DNA from: Pardosa pseudoannulata
Taxonomy: Eukaryota > Arthropoda > Arachnida > Araneae > Lycosidae
Assembly: GCA_032207245.1 (NCBI GenBank)
Contig: CM063505.1
Span: forward strand, 177,400,030 to 177,464,029
DNA length: 64,000 bases
Direction of reading: 5' to 3'
The position numbers and the translations under genes were made by a program. Positions within the stretch are counted from its first letter, which is position 1; each line of letters starts with the position of its first letter. Shown piece after piece: positions 45,501 to 58,756 of this stretch. The notes beneath the pieces are model-generated. The model saw only the letters and a program-made list of their open reading frames with translations, did not search any database and was not told where the DNA came from.

Positions 45501-48500
45501 AATACCTCATTTCTTCTAGAGTCCAATTCTAAAAAGAGTACTAGAATCAGACTTTTTTCGTAAAGTTGGAAAACAACGGACGATGATGTGAATAATTAAA
45601 AAAAAAAATGTTTGCAAACTGCTTGAGGAAAAAAAATCCCGATGTAAAAAGTTTTTTAATTTTAAATCTTGAAAATATAAAGATTCGACGGCAAAGTATT
45701 AAAATAATCTTTTGTTTTGAGGCTAAGCTGCAGTACTTTGGGTTTTAGAGGATGGCATGCTACTTAGGGGATTAAATGTTAAAGTAATTACTAACTTTCT
45801 ATGGTGTTTTGTATTTAATGAATTAAGTTACTGTCTCTGAAAACCCCATCGCGGGTTATAAAAGATAACAACTTTAAAAGTAATTAATTTATAGCTTATT
45901 TGTTATATTAAGATTAAATTATGCGATTAAAAAAAGGAGTATTTACAACTATAAATATTAACTATATCATCATTATATCTGTATTCCCTTTGTAATATTT
46001 TTTATCTTCACGAATCAATATTCTGATAAACGGTACAGCACCTCATATTTATTTTTAAAGTATATTTTTTTTAATCGATAGGAAATGGAAAAAATTCTAT
46101 GATATTTCAATAAATTTTGTCCTATTAATTCCCTTTTCTTTCTTAAAGAAATTGAATTTGAACGTTTGGTTAATTAACTGTAACCCCCCAAAATTGAAAA
46201 GAAAATGGTAAACAATACTTTTACTGAAAAAGGTAATCTTCTCTAGACAATGCATTTTTTTCTGAATTTTTTTATCCCGTGATTTAATGCGAAAATTAAA
46301 TTGTGAAATACCTCATTTCTTCTAGAGTCCAATTCTAAAAAGAGTACTAGAATCAGACTTTTTCGTAAAGTTGGAAAACAATGGACGATGATGTGAATAA
46401 TTAAAAAAAAATGTTTGCAAACTGCTTGAGAAAAAAATCCCGATGTAAAAAGTTTAATTCTAAATCTTGAAAATATAAAGATTCGACGGCAAAGTATTAA
46501 ATTAATCTTTTGTTTTGAGGCTAAGCTGCAGTACTTTGGGTTTTAGAGGATGGCATGCTACTTAGGGGATTAAATGTTAAAGAAATTACTACTTTCTATG
46601 GTGTTTTGTATTTAATGAATTAAGTTACTGTCTCTGAAACCCCATCGCGGGTTATAAAAGATAACAACTTTAAAAAGTAATTAATTTATAGCTTATTTGT
46701 TATATTAAGATTAAATTATGCGATTAAAAAAAGGAGTATTTACAACTATAAATATTAACTATATCATCATTATATCTGTATTCCCTTTGTAATATTTTTT
46801 ATCTTCACGAATCAATATTCTGATACGGTACAGCACCTCATATTTGTTTTTAAAGTATATTTTTTTTAATCGATAGGAAATGGAAAAAATTCTATGATAT
46901 TTCAATAGATTTTGTTCTATTAATTCCCTTTTCTTTCTTAAAGAAATTGAATTTGAACGTTTGGTTAATTAACTGTAACCCTCCAAAATTGAAAAGAAAA
47001 TGGTAACAATACTTTTACTGAAAAAGGTAATCTTCTCTAGACAATGCATTTTTTCTGAATTTTTTATCCCGTGAATTTAAAGCGAAAATTAAATTGTGAA
47101 ATACCTCATTTCTTCTAGAGTCCAATTCTAAAAAGAGTACTAGAATCAGACTTTTTCGTAAAGTTGGAAAACAAACGGACGATGATGTGAATAATTAAAA
47201 AAAAATGTTTGCAAACTGCTTGAGAAAAAAATCCCGATGTAAAAAGTTTAATTTTAAAATCTTGAAAATATAAAGATTCGACGGCAAAAGTATTAAAATA
47301 ATCTTTTGTTTTGAGGATAAGCTGCAGTACTTTGGGTTTTAGAGGATGGCATGCTACTTAGGGGATTAAATGTTAAAGTAATTACTACTTTCTATGGTGT
47401 TTTGTATTTAATGAATTAAGTTACTGTCTCTGAAAACCCCATCGCGGGTTATAAAAGATAACAACTTTAAAAGTAATTAATTTATAGCTTATTTGTTATA
47501 TTAAGATTAAATTATGCGATTAAAAAAAAGGAGTATTTACAACTATAAATATTAACTATATCATCATTATATCTGTATTCCCTTTGTAATATTTTTTATC
47601 TTTACGAATCAATATTCTGATACGGTACAGCACCTCATATTTATTTTTAAAGTATATTTTTTGTTAATCGATAGGAAATAGAAAAATTTCTATGATATTT
47701 CAATAGGTTTTGTTCTATTAACTCCCTTTTCTTTCTTAAAGAAATTGAATTTGAACGTTTGATTAATTAATTGTAACCCTCCAAAACTGAAAAGAAAATG
47801 GTAACAATACTTTTACTGAAAACGGTAATCTTCTCTAGACAATGCATTTTTTCTGAACTTTTTATCCCGTGATTTAAAGCGAAAATTAAATTGTGAAATA
47901 CCTCATTTTTCTAGAGTCCAATTCTAAAAAGAGTACTAGAATCAGACTTTTTCGTAAAGTTGGAAAACAATGGACGATGATGTGAATAATTAAAAAAAAT
48001 GTTTGCGAACTGCTTGAGAAAAAATCCCGATGTAAAAAGTTTTAATTTTAAATCTTGAAAAATATAAAGATTCGACGGCAAAGTATTAAAATAATCTTTT
48101 GTTTTGAGGCTAAGCTGCAGTACTTTGGGTTTTAGAGGATGGCATGCTACTTAGGGGATTAAATGTTAAAGTAATTACTACTTTCTAAGGTGTTTTGTAT
48201 TTAATGAATTAAGTTACTGTCTATGAAACTCCATCGCGGGTTATAAAAGATAACAACTTTAAAAGTAATTAATTTATAGCTTATTTGTTATATTAAGATT
48301 AAATTATGCGATTAAAAAAAAAGGAGTATTTACAACTATAAATATTAACTATATCATCATTATATCTGTATTCCCTTTGTAATATTTTTTATCTTCACGA
48401 ATCAATATTCTGATACGGTACAGCACCTCATATTTGTTTTTAAAGTATATTTTTTTTAATCGATAGGAAATGGAAAAAATTCTATGATATTTCAATAAAT

Positions 48501-51500
48501 TTTGTTCTATTAATTCCCTTTTCTTTCTTAAAGAAATTGAATTTGAACGTTTGGTTAATTAAACTGTAACCCTCCAAAATTGAAAAGAAAATGGTAACAA
48601 TACTTTTACTGAAAAAGGTAATCTTCTCTAGACAATGCATTTTTTTCTGAATTTTTTATCCCGTGATTTAAAGCGAAAATTAAATTGTGAAATACCTCAT
48701 TTCTTCTAGAGTCCAATTCTAAAAAGAGTACTAGAATCAGACTTTTTCGTAAAGTTGGAAAACAACGGACGATGATGTGAATAATTAAAAAAAAAAATGT
48801 TTGCGAACTGCTTGAGAAAAAAATCCCGATGTAAAAAGTTTAATTTTAAATCTTGAAAATATAAAGATTCGACGGCAAAGTATTAAAATAATCTTTTGTT
48901 TTGAGGCTAAGCTGCAGTACTTTGGGTTTTAGAGGATGGCATGCTACTTAGGGGATTAAATGTTAAAGTAATTACTACTTTCTATGGTGTTTTGTATTTA
49001 ATGAATTAAGTTACTGTCTCTGAAACCCCATCGCGGGTTATAAAAAGATAACAACTTTAAAAGTAATTAATTTATAGCTTATTTGTTATATTAAGATTAA
49101 ATTATGCGATTAAAAAAAGGAGTATTTACAACTATAAATATTAACTATATCATCATTATATCTGTATTCCCTTTGTAATATTTTTTATCTTCACGAATCA
49201 ATATTCTGATACGGTACAGCACCTCATATTTATTTTTAAAGTATATTTTTTTTTAATCGATAGGAAATGGAAAAAATTCTATGATATTTCAATAAATTTT
49301 GTCCTATTAATTCCCTTTTCTTTCTTAAAGAAATTGAATTTGAACGTTTGGTTAATTAACTGTAAACCCTCCAAAATTGAAAAGAAAATGGTAACAATAC
49401 TTTTACTGAAAAAGGTAATCTTCTCTAGACAATGCATTTTTTCTGAATTTTTTATCCCGTGATTTAATGCGAAAATTAAATTGTGAAATACTCATTTTCT
49501 TCTAGAGTCCAATTCTAAAAAGAGTACTAGAATCAGACTTTTTCGTAAAGTTGGAAAACAATGGACGATGATGTGAATAATTAAAAAAAAATGTTTGCAA
49601 ACTGCTTGAGAAAAAAAATCCCGATGTAAAAAGTTTAATTTTAAATCTTGAAAATATAAAGATTCGACGGCAAAGTATTAAAATAATCTTTTGTTTTGAG
49701 GCTAAGCTGCAGTACTTTGGGTTTTAGAGGATGGCATGCTACTTAGGGGATTAAATGTTAAAGTAATTACTACTTTCTATGGTGTTTTGTATTTAATGAA
49801 TTAAAGTTACTGTCTCTGAAACCCCATCGCGGGTTATAAAAGATAACAACTTTAAAAGTAATTAATTTATAGCTTATTTGTTATATTAAGATTAAATTAT
49901 GCGATTAAAAAAAAGGAGTATTTACAACTATAAATATTAACTATATCATCATTATATCTGTATTCCCTTTGTAATATTTTTTATCTTCACGAATCAATAT
50001 TCTGATACGGTACAGCACCTCATATTTATTTTTAAAGTATATTTTTTTTTAATCGATAGGAAATGGAAAAAAATTCTATGATATTTCAATAAATTTTGTT
50101 CTATTAATTCCCTTTTCTTTCTTAAAGAAATTGAATTTGAACGTTTGGTTAATTAACTGTAACCCTCCAAAATTGAAAAGAAAATGGTAACAATACTTTT
50201 ACTGAAAAAGGTAATCTTCTCTAGACAATGCATTTTTTCTGAATTTTTTATCCCGTGATTTAAAGCGAAAATTAAATTGTGAAATACCTCATTTCTTCTA
50301 GAGTCCAATTCTAAAAAGAGTACTAGAATCAGACTTTTTCGTAAAGTTGGAAAACAACGGACGATGATGTGAATAATTAAAAAAAAATGTTTGCGAACTG
50401 CTTGAGAAAAAAATCCCGATGTAAAAAGTTTAATTTTAAATCTTGAAAATATAAAGATTCGACGGCAAAGTATTAAAATAATCTTTTGTTTTGAGGCTAA
50501 GCTGCAGTACTTTGGGTTTTTAGAGGATGGCATGCTACTTAGGGGATTAAATGTTAAAGTAATTACTACTTTCTATGGTGTTTTTGTATTTAATGAATTA
50601 AGTTACTGTCTCTGAAACCCCATCGCGGGTTATAAAAGATAACAACTTTAAAAGTAATTAATTTATAGCTTATTTGTTATATTAAGATTAAATTATGCGA
50701 TTAAAAAAAGGAGTATTTACAACTATAAATATTAACTATATCATCATTATATCTGTATTCCCTTTGTAATATTTTTTATCTTCACGAATCAATATTCTGA
50801 TACGGTACAGCACCTCATATTTATTTTTAAAGTATATTTTTTTTTTAATCGATAGGAAATGGAAAAAATTCTATGATATTTCAATAGATTTTGTCCTATT
50901 AATTCCCTTTTCTTTCTTAAAGAAATTGAATTTGAACGTTTGATTAATTAACTGTAACCCTCCAAAATTGAAAAGAAAATGGTAACAATACTTTTACTGA
51001 AAAAGGTAATCTTCTCTAGACAATGCATTTTTTCTGAATTTTTTATCCCGTGATTTAATGCGAAAATTAAATTGTGAAATACCTCATTTCTTCTAGAGTC
51101 CAATTCTAAAAAGAGTACTAGAATCAGACTTTTCGTAAAGTTGGAAAACAACGGACGATGATGTGAATAATTAAAAAAAATGTTTGCGAACTGCTTGAGA
51201 AAAAATCCCGATGTAAAAAGTTTAATTTTAAATCTTGAAAATATAAAGATTCGACGGCAAAGTATTAAAATAATCTTTTGTTTTGAGGCTAAGCTGCAGT
51301 ACTTTGGGTTTTAGAGGATGGCATGCTACTTAGGGGATTAAATGTTAAAGTAATTACTACTTTCTATGGTGTTTTGTATTTAATGAATTAAGTTACTGTC
51401 TCTGAAACCCCATCGCGGTTATAAAAGATAACAACTTTAAAAGTAATTAATTTATAGCTTATTTGTTATATTAAGATTAAATTATGCGATTAAAAAAAGG

Positions 51501-53698
51501 AGTATTTACAACTATAATATTAACTATATCATCATTATATCTGTATTTCCCTTTGTAATATTTTTTATCTTCACGAATCAATATTCTGATACGGTACAGC
51601 ACCTCATATTTATTTTTAAAGTATATTTTTTTAATCGATAGGAAATGGAAAAAAATTCTATGATATTTCAATAAATTTTGTTCTATTAATTCCCTTTTCT
51701 TTCTTAAAGAAATTGAATTTGAACGTTTGGTTAATTAACTGTAACCCTCCAAAATTGAAAAGAAAATGGTAACAATACTTTTACTGAAAAAGGTAATCTT
51801 CTCTAGACAATGCATTTTTTCTGAATTTTTTATCCCGTGATTTAAAGCGAAAATTAAATGTGAAATACCTCATTTCTTCTAGAGTCCAATTCTAAAAAGA
51901 GTACTAGAATCAGACTTTTTCGTAAAGTTGGAAAACAACGGACGATGATGTGAATAATTAAAAAAAAAATGTTTGCAAACTGCTTGAGAAAAAAATCCCG
52001 ATGTAAAAAGTTTAATTTTAAAATCTTGAAAATATAAAGATTCGACGGCAAAGTATTAAAATAATCTTTTGTTTTGAGGCTAAGCTGCAGTACTTTGGGT
52101 TTTAGAGGATGGCATGCTACTTAGGGGATTAAATGTTAAAGTAATTACTACTTTCTATGGTGTTTTGTATTTAATGAATTAAGTTACTGTCTATGAAACT
52201 CCATCGCGGGTTATAAAAGATAACAACTTTAAAAGTAATTAATTTATAGCTTATTTGTTATATTAAGATTAAATTATGCGATTAAAAAAAAGAGTATTTA
52301 CAACTATAAATATTAACTATATCATCATTATATCTGTATTCCCTTTGTAATATTTTTTATCTTCACGAATCAATATTCTGATACGGTACAGCACCTCATA
52401 TTTGTTTTTAAAGTATATTTTTTTTAATCGATAGGAAATGGAAAAAATTCTATGATATTTCAATAGATTTTGTCCTATTAATTCCCTTTTCTTTCTTAAA
52501 AGAAATTGAATTTGAACGTTTGGTTAATTAACTGTAACCCTCCAAAATTGAAAAGAAAATGGTAACAATACTTTTACTGAAAAAGGTAATCTTCTCTAGA
52601 CAATGCATTTTTTCTGAATTTTTTATCCCGTGATTTAATGCGAAAATTAAATTGTGAAATACCTCATTTCTTCTAGAGTCCAATTCTAAAAAGAGTACTA
52701 GAATCAGACTTTTTCGTAAAGTTGGAAAACAATGGACGATGATGTGAATAATTAAAAAAAAAATGTTTGCAAACTGCTTGAGAAAAAAATCCCGATGTAA
52801 AAAGTTTAATTTTAAATCTTGAAAATATAAAGATTCGACGGCAAAGTATTAAAATAATCTTTTGTTTTGAGGCTAAAGCTGCAGTACTTTGGTTTTAGAG
52901 GATGGCATGCTACTTAGCGGATTAAATGTTAAAGTAATTACTACTTTCTATGGTGTTTTGTATTTAATGAATTAAGTTACTGTCTCTGAAACCCCATCGC
53001 GGGTTATAAAAAGATAACAACTTTAAAAGTAATTAATTTATAGCTTATTTGTTATATTAAGATTAAATTATGCGATTAAAAAAAGGAGTATTTACAACTA
53101 TAAATATTAACTATATCATCATTATATCTGTATTCCCTTTGTAATATTTTTTATCTTCACGAATCAATATTCTGATACGGTACAGCACCTCATATTATTT
53201 TTAAAGTATATTTTTTTTTTAATCGATAGGAAATGGAAAAAATTCTATGATATTTCAATAAATTTTGTTCTATTAATTCCCTTTTCTTTCTTAAAGAAAT
53301 TGAATTTGAACGTTTGGTTAATTAACTGTAACCCTTCAAAATTGAAAGGAAAATGGTAACAATACTTTTACTGAAAAAGGTAGTCTTCTCTAGACAATGC
53401 ATTTTTTCTGAATTTTTTATCCCGTGATTTAAAGCGAAAATTAAATTGTGAAATACCTCATTTCTTCTAGAGTCCAATTCTAAAAAGAGTACTAGAATCA
53501 GACTTTTTCGTAAAGTTGGAAAACAACGGACGATGATGTGAATAATTAAAAAAAAATGTTTGCAAACTGCTTGAGAAAAAAATCCCGATGTAAAAAGTTT
53601 AATTTTAAATCTTGAAAATATAAAAAGATTCGACGGCAAAGTATTAAAATAATCTTTTGTTTTTGAGGCTAAGCTGCAGTACTTTGGGTTTTAGAGGA

Positions 53699-53830
53699 TG
53701 GCATGCTAATTAAGGGATTAAATGTTAAAGAAATTATTATTTTCTAAGGTGTTTTGTATTTAATGAATTATGTTACTGCCACTTAAACCCCATTTATCTG
53801 TTAACACATTGTTAAAGTATAAGTTACTGT
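53699..53830. repeat. Hybrid monomer junction with a MITE scar
   Basis: This monomer follows the variant seen in the last monomer (GCATGCTAATTAAGGG, GTTACTGCCACTTAAACC, CATTTATCTG), then shows TTAACACATTGTTA, the first 14 bases of the MITE at 57019, and returns to normal monomer sequence at AAGTATAAGTTACTG. The 844-bp spacing is explained by the roughly 48 extra bases. Confidence 0.9.
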
Positions 53831-56800
53831 CTCTGAAACCCCATCGCGGGTTATAAAAGATAACAACTTTAAAAGTAATTAATTTATAGCTTATTTGTTA
53901 TATTAAGATTAAATTATGCGATTAAAAAAAGGAGTATTTTACAACTATAAATATTAACTATATCATCATTATATCTGTATTCCCTTTGTAATATTTTTTA
54001 TCTTCACGAATCAATATTCTGATACGGTACAGCACCTCATATTTATTTTTAAAGTATATTTTTTTTAATCGATAGGAAATGGAAAAAATTCTATGATATT
54101 TCAATAAATTTTGTCCTATTAATTCCCTTTTCTTTCTTAAAGAAATTGAATTTGAACGTTTGGTTAATTAACTGTAACCCTCCAAAATTGAAAAGAAAAT
54201 GGTAACAATACTTTTACTGAAAAAGGTAATCTTCTCTAGACAATGCATTTTTTCTGAATTTTTTATCCCGTGATTTAATGCGAAAATTAAATTGTGAAAT
54301 ACCTCATTTCTTCTAGAGTCCAATTCTAAAAAGAGTACTAGAATCAGACTTTTTCGTAAAGTTGGAAAACAATGGACGATGATGTGAATAATTAAAAAAA
54401 TGTTTGCAAACTGCTTGAGAAAAAAAAATCCCGATGTAAAAAAGTTTAATTTTAAATCTTGAAAATATAAAGATTCGACGGCAAAGTATTAAAATAATCT
54501 TTTGTTTTGAGGCTAAGCTGCAGTACTTTGGGTTTTAGAGGATGGCATGCTACTTAGGGGATTAAATGTTAAAGTAATTACTACTTTCTAAGGTGTTTTG
54601 TATTTAATGAATTAAGTTACTGTCTCTGAAACCCCATCGCGGGTTATAAAAGATAACAACTTTAAAAGTAATTAATTTATAGCTTATTTGTTATATTAAG
54701 ATTAAATTATGCGATTAAAAAAAGGAGTATTTACAACTATAAATATTAACTATATCATCATTATATCTGTATTCCCTTTGTAATATCTTTTATCTTCACG
54801 AATCAATATTCTGATACGGTACAGCACCTCATATTTATTTTTAAAGTATATTTTTTTTAATCGATAGGAAATGGAAAAAATTCTATGATATTTCAATAAA
54901 TTTTGTTCTATTAATTCCCTTTTCTTTCTTAAAGAAATTGAATTTGAACGTTTGGTTAATTAACTGTAACCCTCCAAAATTGAAAAGAAAATGGTAACAA
55001 TACTTTTACTGAAAAAGGTAATCTTCTCTAGACAATGCATTTTTTCTGAATTTTTTATCCCGTGATTTAATGCGAAAATTAAATTGTGAAATACCTCATT
55101 TCTTCTAGAGTCCAATTCTAAAAAGAGTACTAGAATCAGACTTTTTCGTAAAGTTGGAAAACAATGGACGATGATGTGAATAATTAAAAAAAATGTTTGC
55201 AAACTGCTTGAGAAAAAAATCCCGATGTAAAAAGTTTAATTCTAAATCTTGAAAATATAAAGATTCGACGGCAAAGTATTAAATTAATCTTTTGTTTTGA
55301 GGCTAAGCTGCAGTACTTTGGGTTTTAGAGGATGGCATGCTACTTAGGGGATTAAATGTTAAAGAAATTACTACTTTCTAAGGTGTTTTGTATTTAATGA
55401 ATTAAGTTACTGTCTATGAAACCCCATCGCGGGTTATAAAAGATAACAACTTTAAAAGTAATTAATTTATAGCTTATTTGTTATATTAAGATTAAATTAT
55501 GCGATTAAAAAAAAGAGTATTTACAACTATAAATATTAACTATATCATCATTATATCTGTATTCCCTTTGTAATATTTTTTATCTTCACGAATCAATATT
55601 CTGATACGGTACAGCACCTCATATTTGTTTTTAAAGTATATTTTTTTTAATCGATAGGAAATGGAAAAAATTCTATGATATTTCAATAGATTTTGTCCTA
55701 TTAATTCCCTTTTCTTTCTTAAAGAAATTGAATTTGAACGTTTGATTAATTAACTGTAACCCTCCAAAATTGAAAAGAAAATGGTAACAATACTTTTACT
55801 GAAAAAGGTAATCTTCTCTAGACAATGCATTTTTTCTGAATTTTTTATCCCGTGATTTAATGCGAAAATTAAATTGTGAAATACCTCATTTCTTCTAGAG
55901 TCCAATTCTAAAAAGAGTACTAGAATCAGACTTTTTCGTAAAGTTGGAAAACAATGGACGATGATGTGAATAATTAAAAAAAAATGTTTGCAAACTGCTT
56001 GAGAAAAAATCCCGATGTAAAAAGTTTAATTTTAAATCTTGAAAATATAAAGATTCGACGGCAAAGTATTAAAATAATCTTTTGTTTTGAGGCTAAGCTG
56101 CAGTACTTTGGGTTTTAGAGGATGGCATGCTACTTAGCGGATTAAATGTTAAAGTAATTACTACTTTCTATGGTGTTTTGTATTTAATGAATTAAGTTAC
56201 TGTCTCTGAAACCCCATCGCGGGTTATAAAAGATAACAACTTTAAAAGTAATTAATTTATAGCTTATTTGTTATATTAAGATTAAATTATGCGATTAAAA
56301 AAAAGGAGTATTTACAACTATAAATATTAACTATATCATCATTATATCTGTATTCCCTTTGTAATATTTTTTATCTTCACGAATCAATATTCTGATACGG
56401 TACAGCACCTCATATTTATTTTTAAAGTATATTTTTTTTTAATCGATAGGAAATGGAAAAAATTCTATGATATTTCAATAAATTTTGTTCTATTAATTCC
56501 CTTTTCTTTCTTAAAGAAATTGAATTTGAACGTTTGGTTAATTAACTGTAACCCTCCAAAATTGAAAGGAAAATGGTAACAATACTTTTACTGAAAAAGG
56601 TAGTCTTCTCTAGACAATGCATTTTTTCTGAATTTTTTATCCCGTGATTTAAAGCGAAAATTAAATTGTGAAATACCTCATTTCTTCTAGAGTCCAATTC
56701 TAAAAAGAGTACTAGAATCAGACTTTTTCGTAAAGTTGGAAAACAACGGACGATGATGTGAATAATTAAAAAAAAATGTTTGCAAACTGCTTGAGAAAAA

Positions 56801-57018
56801 AAATCCCGATGTAAAAAGTTTAATTTTAAATCTTGAAAATATAAAGATTCGACGGCAAAGTATTAAAATAATCTTTTGTTTTGAGGCTAAGCTGCAGTAC
56901 TTTGGGTTTTAGAGGATGGCATGCTAATTAAGGGATTAAATGTTAAAGAAATTATTATTTTCTAAGGTGTTTTGTATTTAATGAATTATGTTACTGCCAC
57001 TTAAACCCCATTTATCTG

Positions 57019-57340
57019 TTAACACATTGTTATGCGCGACAGGTACTAGTACGTTTTCTGATGATTGATACTTGAGAGCAGGTCACTTACTAGTACAGGT
57101 TAGTGTAACAACATGTTTTTTTTTGTGGGTACAAAAATAACGGAATAAACAGGAAAACGAAGCCGAATGTTCTTGTCGACTACATAGATCCTGGAAAAAC
57201 TTAGACGAATAAAAACTAGTTTTTACATCAGTCGATGGGGAACCACAGAACGAAAAGGTTGAATAAAAAAATCAATTTAGATTTAAAATTAATTTTTTTT
57301 TATCCTTGCGAAAAATGATATTATATATATGTATATTTGC

Positions 57341-57424
<84 letters not shown>

Positions 57425-57564
57425 TATATATTTAAATATAAAATGGTTAAAAAATTAAATAATCTTCGATCTATTAAGATTTAACTGGATAGCTAAATTT
57501 ACGCGCTAAACGCCCGATTCCGATACAGTCCCGCTGCGAAATGTACCTGCACACAATGTGTTAA
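57019..57564. mobile_element. TTAA MITE, copy 2, inside the last satellite monomer
   Basis: TTAA and CACATTGTTATGCGCGAC stand at the left, GCACACAATGTG and TTAA at the right. The interior is the reverse complement of copy 1 at 32484. A long TA microsatellite (57321-57420) occupies the middle. Satellite sequence continues on both sides (CCCCATTTATCTG to the left, TAAAAGATAATAACTTTAAA to the right), so the element interrupts the array. 546 bp, no ORF. Confidence 0.85.
57321..57420. repeat. TA microsatellite inside the MITE
   Basis: About 80 bp of pure (TA)n preceded by TATATGTATATTTGCATAT. The related MITE at 32484 has only scattered ATATATAAA words at the matching place. Confidence 0.95.
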
Positions 57565-57617
57565 GGAGGGGGGGGGGGCTGTAAAAGATAATAACTTTAA
57601 AAGTAATTAATTTATAG

Positions 57618-58179
57618 TTTATATAAGCATTGTGACATGAGAAAGTATACGAACAGTTTTCAAAGCTATCTATGACAATACTATTTCAGAATACTAATAC
57701 TTTTTCCCTACTCTAAATAAACATAAACTTTTTCAAAATCCGAAGTTTTTCTCAATTTGTTTCATTTTAACATATTGTTGAGAAATTCTCGTATAAAGTT
57801 CGTTGATTGAATGACTTTGGCCAAGACAAAAACAATAACAATTTATTAACACACCAAATGAATGAGAATTACAACGGATGGAGATAAAACTTGGCAGCCT
57901 TTTGGCTTACCTTTTCAGAGCAATATGGGGAACATTAACACAGGTCCTACTTTTATCAGACCTGAGCGGGAACGGACCTTTTATGAGAACTCACAGACCC
58001 TTTATAAAGATTTCAGTTTCTGGAAATTTCCACAAGCTTCTAGAAAAATCCAGAGAAAGGGGGGTCGGTGATATATCGCCAAATTTGGATCCTAAAATGA
58101 GTCTCCCAAAACTTCGCTAAAGAGCCAATATCTTGCCAGTTTGGCGAGATATCATACAAATTACACGCATACAGCATTC
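57618..58179. other. AT-rich interval with a GC-richer ORF patch
   Basis: Two overlapping plus-strand frames (57862-58071, 57878-58120) have no recognised domain. A 14-bp inverted pair, GATATATCGCCAAA and TTTGGCGAGATATC, lies at about 58069 and 58139. Confidence 0.35.
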
Positions 58180-58756
58180 TTAACAATATTGCATGCGGGT
58201 CTATTATTTCGTCGTGTGCAGCGGGCGCTGTTCATTCTCGTCTCGCGAATTGTCATTTAGTGAAATGACATTAAATCGAAGACTACTTCGTTTTAACCAG
58301 CAATTTCTTCTTATTTTACATCCAAATATATATTCTATGATTATTTTAACAAAAAAAAATTACACCTGGTTTTCAATATCATTATCATATGAAAAGTTCG
58401 ATAATTCTTTAGCACATATTTCTTGATCAATGTCTTTATCAAAATGGCCCATTTAATCAAGGTTGTAATCATTAATATATAATAATAATGAAAGAAACTT
58501 CAAATTTACAAACCACGACTCGTACGTTCTTAAACTAGTAACTCGACAGAAAACCGAGTAACTTGACAAACTAAATTTCTGAGAAACACCTCAAATCGTT
58601 GCCTAGCAAAAAAAAACACCATATAACAGTGCATCGTATTTATATGTTATCCACTCTCTAACAAAAATCTACTAAATACGTTCTTTTACGTAACCCGCGC
58701 TCCAGTGACAATCTACGAAAAACGTAAAGGTACGTTTCTCGCATGGATTGTGTTAA
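58180..58756. mobile_element. TTAA MITE, diverged copy 3
   Basis: TTAACAATATTGCATGCGGG at the left and GCATGGATTGTG plus TTAA at the right. Inside, TCGTCGTGTGCAGCGGGC and the reversed right end (GCGAGAAACGTACC, AGATTGTCACTGGAGCGCGG) follow the order of copies 1 and 2 with much divergence. It is 577 bp. The 77-codon frame at 58193-58426 lies within it and is not a gene. Confidence 0.65.

Larger units (their letters stand above)
39523..57617. repeat. Satellite array: 22 monomers of about 795 bp
   Basis: The word GAGGCTAAGCTGCAGTACTT (one copy reads GAGGATAAGC) occurs 22 times. The A after its first G falls at 40154, 40951, 41738, 42531, 43330, 44127, 44920, 45720, 46518, 47314, 48107, 48904, 49699, 50494, 51286, 52077, 52870, 53666, 54510, 55300, 56090 and 56884. 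Spacing is 787-800 bp except one interval of 844. Monomers differ by a few percent, often in A/T run lengths. The array starts at ATTTATAGCTTTGAG and, past a MITE, ends at AATTTATAG, the same monomer phase. Each monomer has one GC-richer island of about 60 bp (TTGAGG to TTAGGGGAT) in otherwise AT-rich DNA. Confidence 0.97.

Noticed and set aside
44578..55202. Repeated 80-126 codon minus-strand ORFs in the satellite (hydrophobic, ending in LEGYS)
   Set aside because: The frame occurs in several monomers but is shifted or truncated in others by changes in A/T run length, and the composition is what AT-rich DNA gives. There is no sign of selection on the frame, so it is not called as a gene.
39523..57617. 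CRISPR-like or rDNA spacer array
   Set aside because: Monomers are about 795 bp with no short direct repeat and unique spacer pattern, and no rRNA sequence is nearby.
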